Positions 62,115 through 64,000 of a stretch of DNA of 64,000 bases are shown here, piece by piece. The stretch's first letter is position 1, and the number at the start of each line of letters is the position of its first letter. Source of the stretch: Candidatus Rifleibacteriota bacterium. GTDB lineage: Bacteria; Muiribacteriota; Ozemobacteria; Ozemobacterales; Ozemobacteraceae. The DNA lies in contig JANJUX010000007.1 of NCBI GenBank assembly GCA_024710355.1, forward strand, positions 1 through 64,000, read 5' to 3'. The translations under genes and the position numbers were made by a program. The notes under the pieces are model-generated. The model had not been told where the DNA came from and ran no database searches. It saw nothing but the letters and a program-made list of their open reading frames with translations.

Positions 62115-62147
62115 CCGCCGTAATCCACAAGATTACGGCGGTTTTTC
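62115..62147 (+). terminator. Rho-independent terminator
   Basis: CCGCCGTAATC (62115-62125), 5-base loop, GATTACGGCGG (62131-62141), then TTTTT. Ends the RRM protein transcript. Confidence 0.92.
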
Positions 62148-62267
62148 ATTTTAGCTTTCCCTGATGATATGTTATACTCTGACATGACAATCTGGGCCGG
62201 CCTCAGATAAAGATTATGCGACAAGGCTAAAGCCGAAAAGTTAAACCAGGCCAGGGGAGAGCAGATC

Positions 62268-64000
62268 ATGCTTGAATTTTTACTTGCCGTATTAGTAATT
62301 TACCTGGTGGCAGACCGATTCAATGCTTTAAAAAAACACCTGCTAGAGAGAATTGCCGACCTTGAAAATCAGGTAAAGTTTTTAAATGACAAGGTCAATG
62401 CCCTCAAAAGAAACATTGACCGCCAGAATCGCTCAGAAGCCGCCGCTGCCCGAACTAAAGACGTGGCAACTGCCGAAAAAGCTTTGCCCGAGAATGTTGC
62501 AGAGCCAGGCATCAGCCCGGAACCCACCAGAAAAACTCTGGCAGAAGTCGACAGTGAAAAGCTCAGACCCACTGAGCCTGCCACCGGAAAACCTTCATTT
62601 CAGTCTTCGCAGCCAATTTCTGCCTTTTCTGACAAAAAACCGGCCGCCGATTTTTCGGGTCTCAGTTTTGACCAGCCTGGCAAAGAAGTCTCCGGACAAA
62701 ACACCGAGGGCTATGAATGGCTGAAAAAATCCCGTGAAGATACAACTGAGCGTCATTCTGGTGCTGTTCACACTGATAGCTCTGCTGCTTCAAACGAAAA
62801 AACCGAAGACAGGACTTCGGAAACAGCCGAAAAAACTATAGCCCCCGATATCTCTGACAGAAAAGCCGAGCTTAATTCAGATCCTGGTGCAAAAACTTCC
62901 GGCACGGGTAAAGCCGCCCATGGCGGTCCAGGTGGCCCTGGCGGTCCGAAAAAGCCTGAAAATCCCCCTGATGATTGGGGAGAAGGCTGGCGACGCTTTA
63001 AGTCCAGCGTCGACTGGGAGCAGTTCACCGGTGCCATGCTTTTTGCCTGGCTGGGGGGGCTTGCTTTGTTTATCGGTGCCGGCTTCTTTGTTAAATACAG
63101 CATCGATAAAAATCTGATTTCGCCGGTTATGCGACTGGTGATCGGAGCTCTTGTAGGCCTGGGCATGATTGGCGGTTCATTCAGATTTGAGCGCGGTCGC
63201 TACGATACGATGCGTCAAACCTTTGCCGCCGGCGGTGTCGGTGTTCTCTATTCGGTTTTCTTTGCTGCAACTCTTTATTATGAATATCTGCCGAAGCCCG
63301 CTGGTTTCGCTGCACTATCGATCGTTTCTGCCGCTGCTTTCGTTCTGGCGCTTTTTCACCGCGGTGTTGCCATCTCGGTGCTAGGCGGCGTCGGTGCCTA
63401 TCTGACACCTCTGCTGGTTACCACCGGGCAGGGTGGGCTGCTCTCGCTGTTCACTTACCTGTCAGTTGTAAATATCGGTCTTTTTCAGGTTGTCAGGCGC
63501 CTTGAATCGAATGCTCTGCTGCTGTTCGCTTCTATTGGCACAATGTTTTCGCTTGGTTGCGGTACATTTCTCGCTGATCCGCTGCCCGAGGGCATGCCAA
63601 TTTTTATCGCATGGTCGGCAAACCTCGCGCTGTTTGCATTTTTTCTCGACCGAATCAAAGGCGATCCGGTCGTCAGCACTTCTATCAGGTGTACCGGCAT
63701 TGCAATTTTTTCGGTCAGTGCCGCAATCGCTTTGCTTGTCACTCTTGGCTACACATCGAGCGCCCCGATGGCTATGATGGCGGCTGCGATGACCATCGCG
63801 ACCGCTCTGGCGTTCAGGCAGTCGGCCTGGCATGAAATGGTCATACCCTATGCCGCCATAACTTTTCTGGTGTCGGCATTCTGGGCTCTGACAAGATTTA
63901 ATGCCGGCAGCTCACACTGGGCTTTTCTAGCTTTTTTCGTGTATGGGATTGCCGGCGGTATCGGGCCAGTACTGCTGATTTACCGCAATGGTATCAGCCA
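62268..64000 (+). CDS. DUF2339 multi-pass membrane protein, N-terminal part (runs off window end)
   Basis: 577 codons are visible with no stop. An N-terminal helix (MLEFLLAVLVIYLVADRF) and a coiled coil (about 25-60) are followed by a disordered, Pro/Glu/Lys-rich region with a GGPGGPGGP turn (to about 235). Then comes the DUF2339 core: LFAWLGGLALFIGAGFFVKYS is the family signature, and many hydrophobic helices follow (LVIGALVGLGMIGGSF, ISVLGGVGAYLTPLLV, FLVSAFWAL). The coding frame continues to the edge. GGGGAGA eight bases before the ATG supports this start. DUF2339 proteins have no proven function and are usually over 800 residues. Confidence 0.85.
   Translation, partial: MLEFLLAVLVIYLVADRFNALKKHLLERIADLENQVKFLNDKVNALKRNIDRQNRSEAAAARTKDVATAEKALPENVAEPGISPEPTRKTLAEVDSEKLRPTEPATGKPSFQSSQPISAFSDKKPAADFSGLSFDQPGKEVSGQNTEGYEWLKKSREDTTERHSGAVHTDSSAASNEKTEDRTSETAEKTIAPDISDRKAELNSDPGAKTSGTGKAAHGGPGGPGGPKKPENPPDDWGEGWRRFKSSVDWEQFTGAMLFAWLGGLALFIGAGFFVKYSIDKNLISPVMRLVIGALVGLGMIGGSFRFERGRYDTMRQTFAAGGVGVLYSVFFAATLYYEYLPKPAGFAALSIVSAAAFVLALFHRGVAISVLGGVGAYLTPLLVTTGQGGLLSLFTYLSVVNIGLFQVVRRLESNALLLFASIGTMFSLGCGTFLADPLPEGMPIFIAWSANLALFAFFLDRIKGDPVVSTSIRCTGIAIFSVSAAIALLVTLGYTSSAPMAMMAAAMTIATALAFRQSAWHEMVIPYAAITFLVSAFWALTRFNAGSSHWAFLAFFVYGIAGGIGPVLLIYRNGIS

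Noticed and set aside
1..64000. CRISPR arrays, insertion sequences, tRNA or rRNA genes
   Set aside because: No regularly spaced repeats, transposase motifs, cloverleaf-like sequences or rRNA segments were seen on reading both strands; a tRNAscan-SE and Infernal run would settle it.

Overview
The window looks like a chromosomal segment of an uncultured diderm (Gram-negative-type) bacterium of mid GC content. It encodes an outer-membrane secretin, a lipoprotein, many Sec signal peptides and a Bat (VWA/MoxR) operon. Gene organisation and domain fusions recall poorly studied candidate phyla such as Riflebacteria, but that placement is inference only. I found no tRNA, rRNA, CRISPR array, insertion sequence or prophage.

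Region 1 (1-16.4 kb) is mixed, mostly minus-strand genes: a truncated rhomboid protease, an M3 oligopeptidase, a lipoprotein, a 1297-residue protein built from five PD-(D/E)XK/Fe-S domains, a small membrane protein plus STAS protein, a secreted S9A oligopeptidase, two exported proteins (one with a secretin-type STN domain), a corrinoid adenosyltransferase, a GlmU-like left-handed beta-helix protein, a TIGR02757 protein with an endonuclease III-like cysteine cluster, and a TGS/ThrRS-like/uridine-kinase fusion. The last gene has a classical-looking attenuator: promoter, short threonine-rich leader frame, and a strong terminator before the start codon.

Region 2 (16.4-41.2 kb) is a secretion/pilus locus. 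A 3314-residue secreted Ig/fibronectin-like protein is followed by three prepilin-like genes. A tightly overlapping minus-strand operon follows: gspE/pilB, pilM, pilN, pilO, pilP-like, gspF/pilC, HEAT. A divergent secretin gene leads into an SLH-like/carboxypeptidase-regulatory protein. The set mixes type II secretion (GspG-type pseudopilin) with type IV pilus assembly (PilMNOP).

Region 3 (41.2-45.2 kb) carries rlmE, a UshA-like 5'-nucleotidase, a small conserved protein and a fusion of a CofG-like radical SAM enzyme with a PaaI-type thioesterase.

Region 4 (45.2-52.9 kb) is a Bat operon: BatD-like, MoxR, DUF58, a TPR/SurA-like membrane protein, DUF4381-like, BatA, BatB, BatC, with ATGA/TGATG start-stop overlaps.

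Region 5 (53-60.6 kb) has a membrane GAF-class III nucleotide cyclase and a second pilin-type cluster: a TPR membrane protein, a 963-residue PilX-like protein and two prepilins.

Region 6 (60.6-64 kb) has an AT-rich stretch, an abundant-looking Ala/Pro-rich exported protein, an RRM RNA-binding protein and the start of a DUF2339 multi-pass membrane protein that runs off the end.
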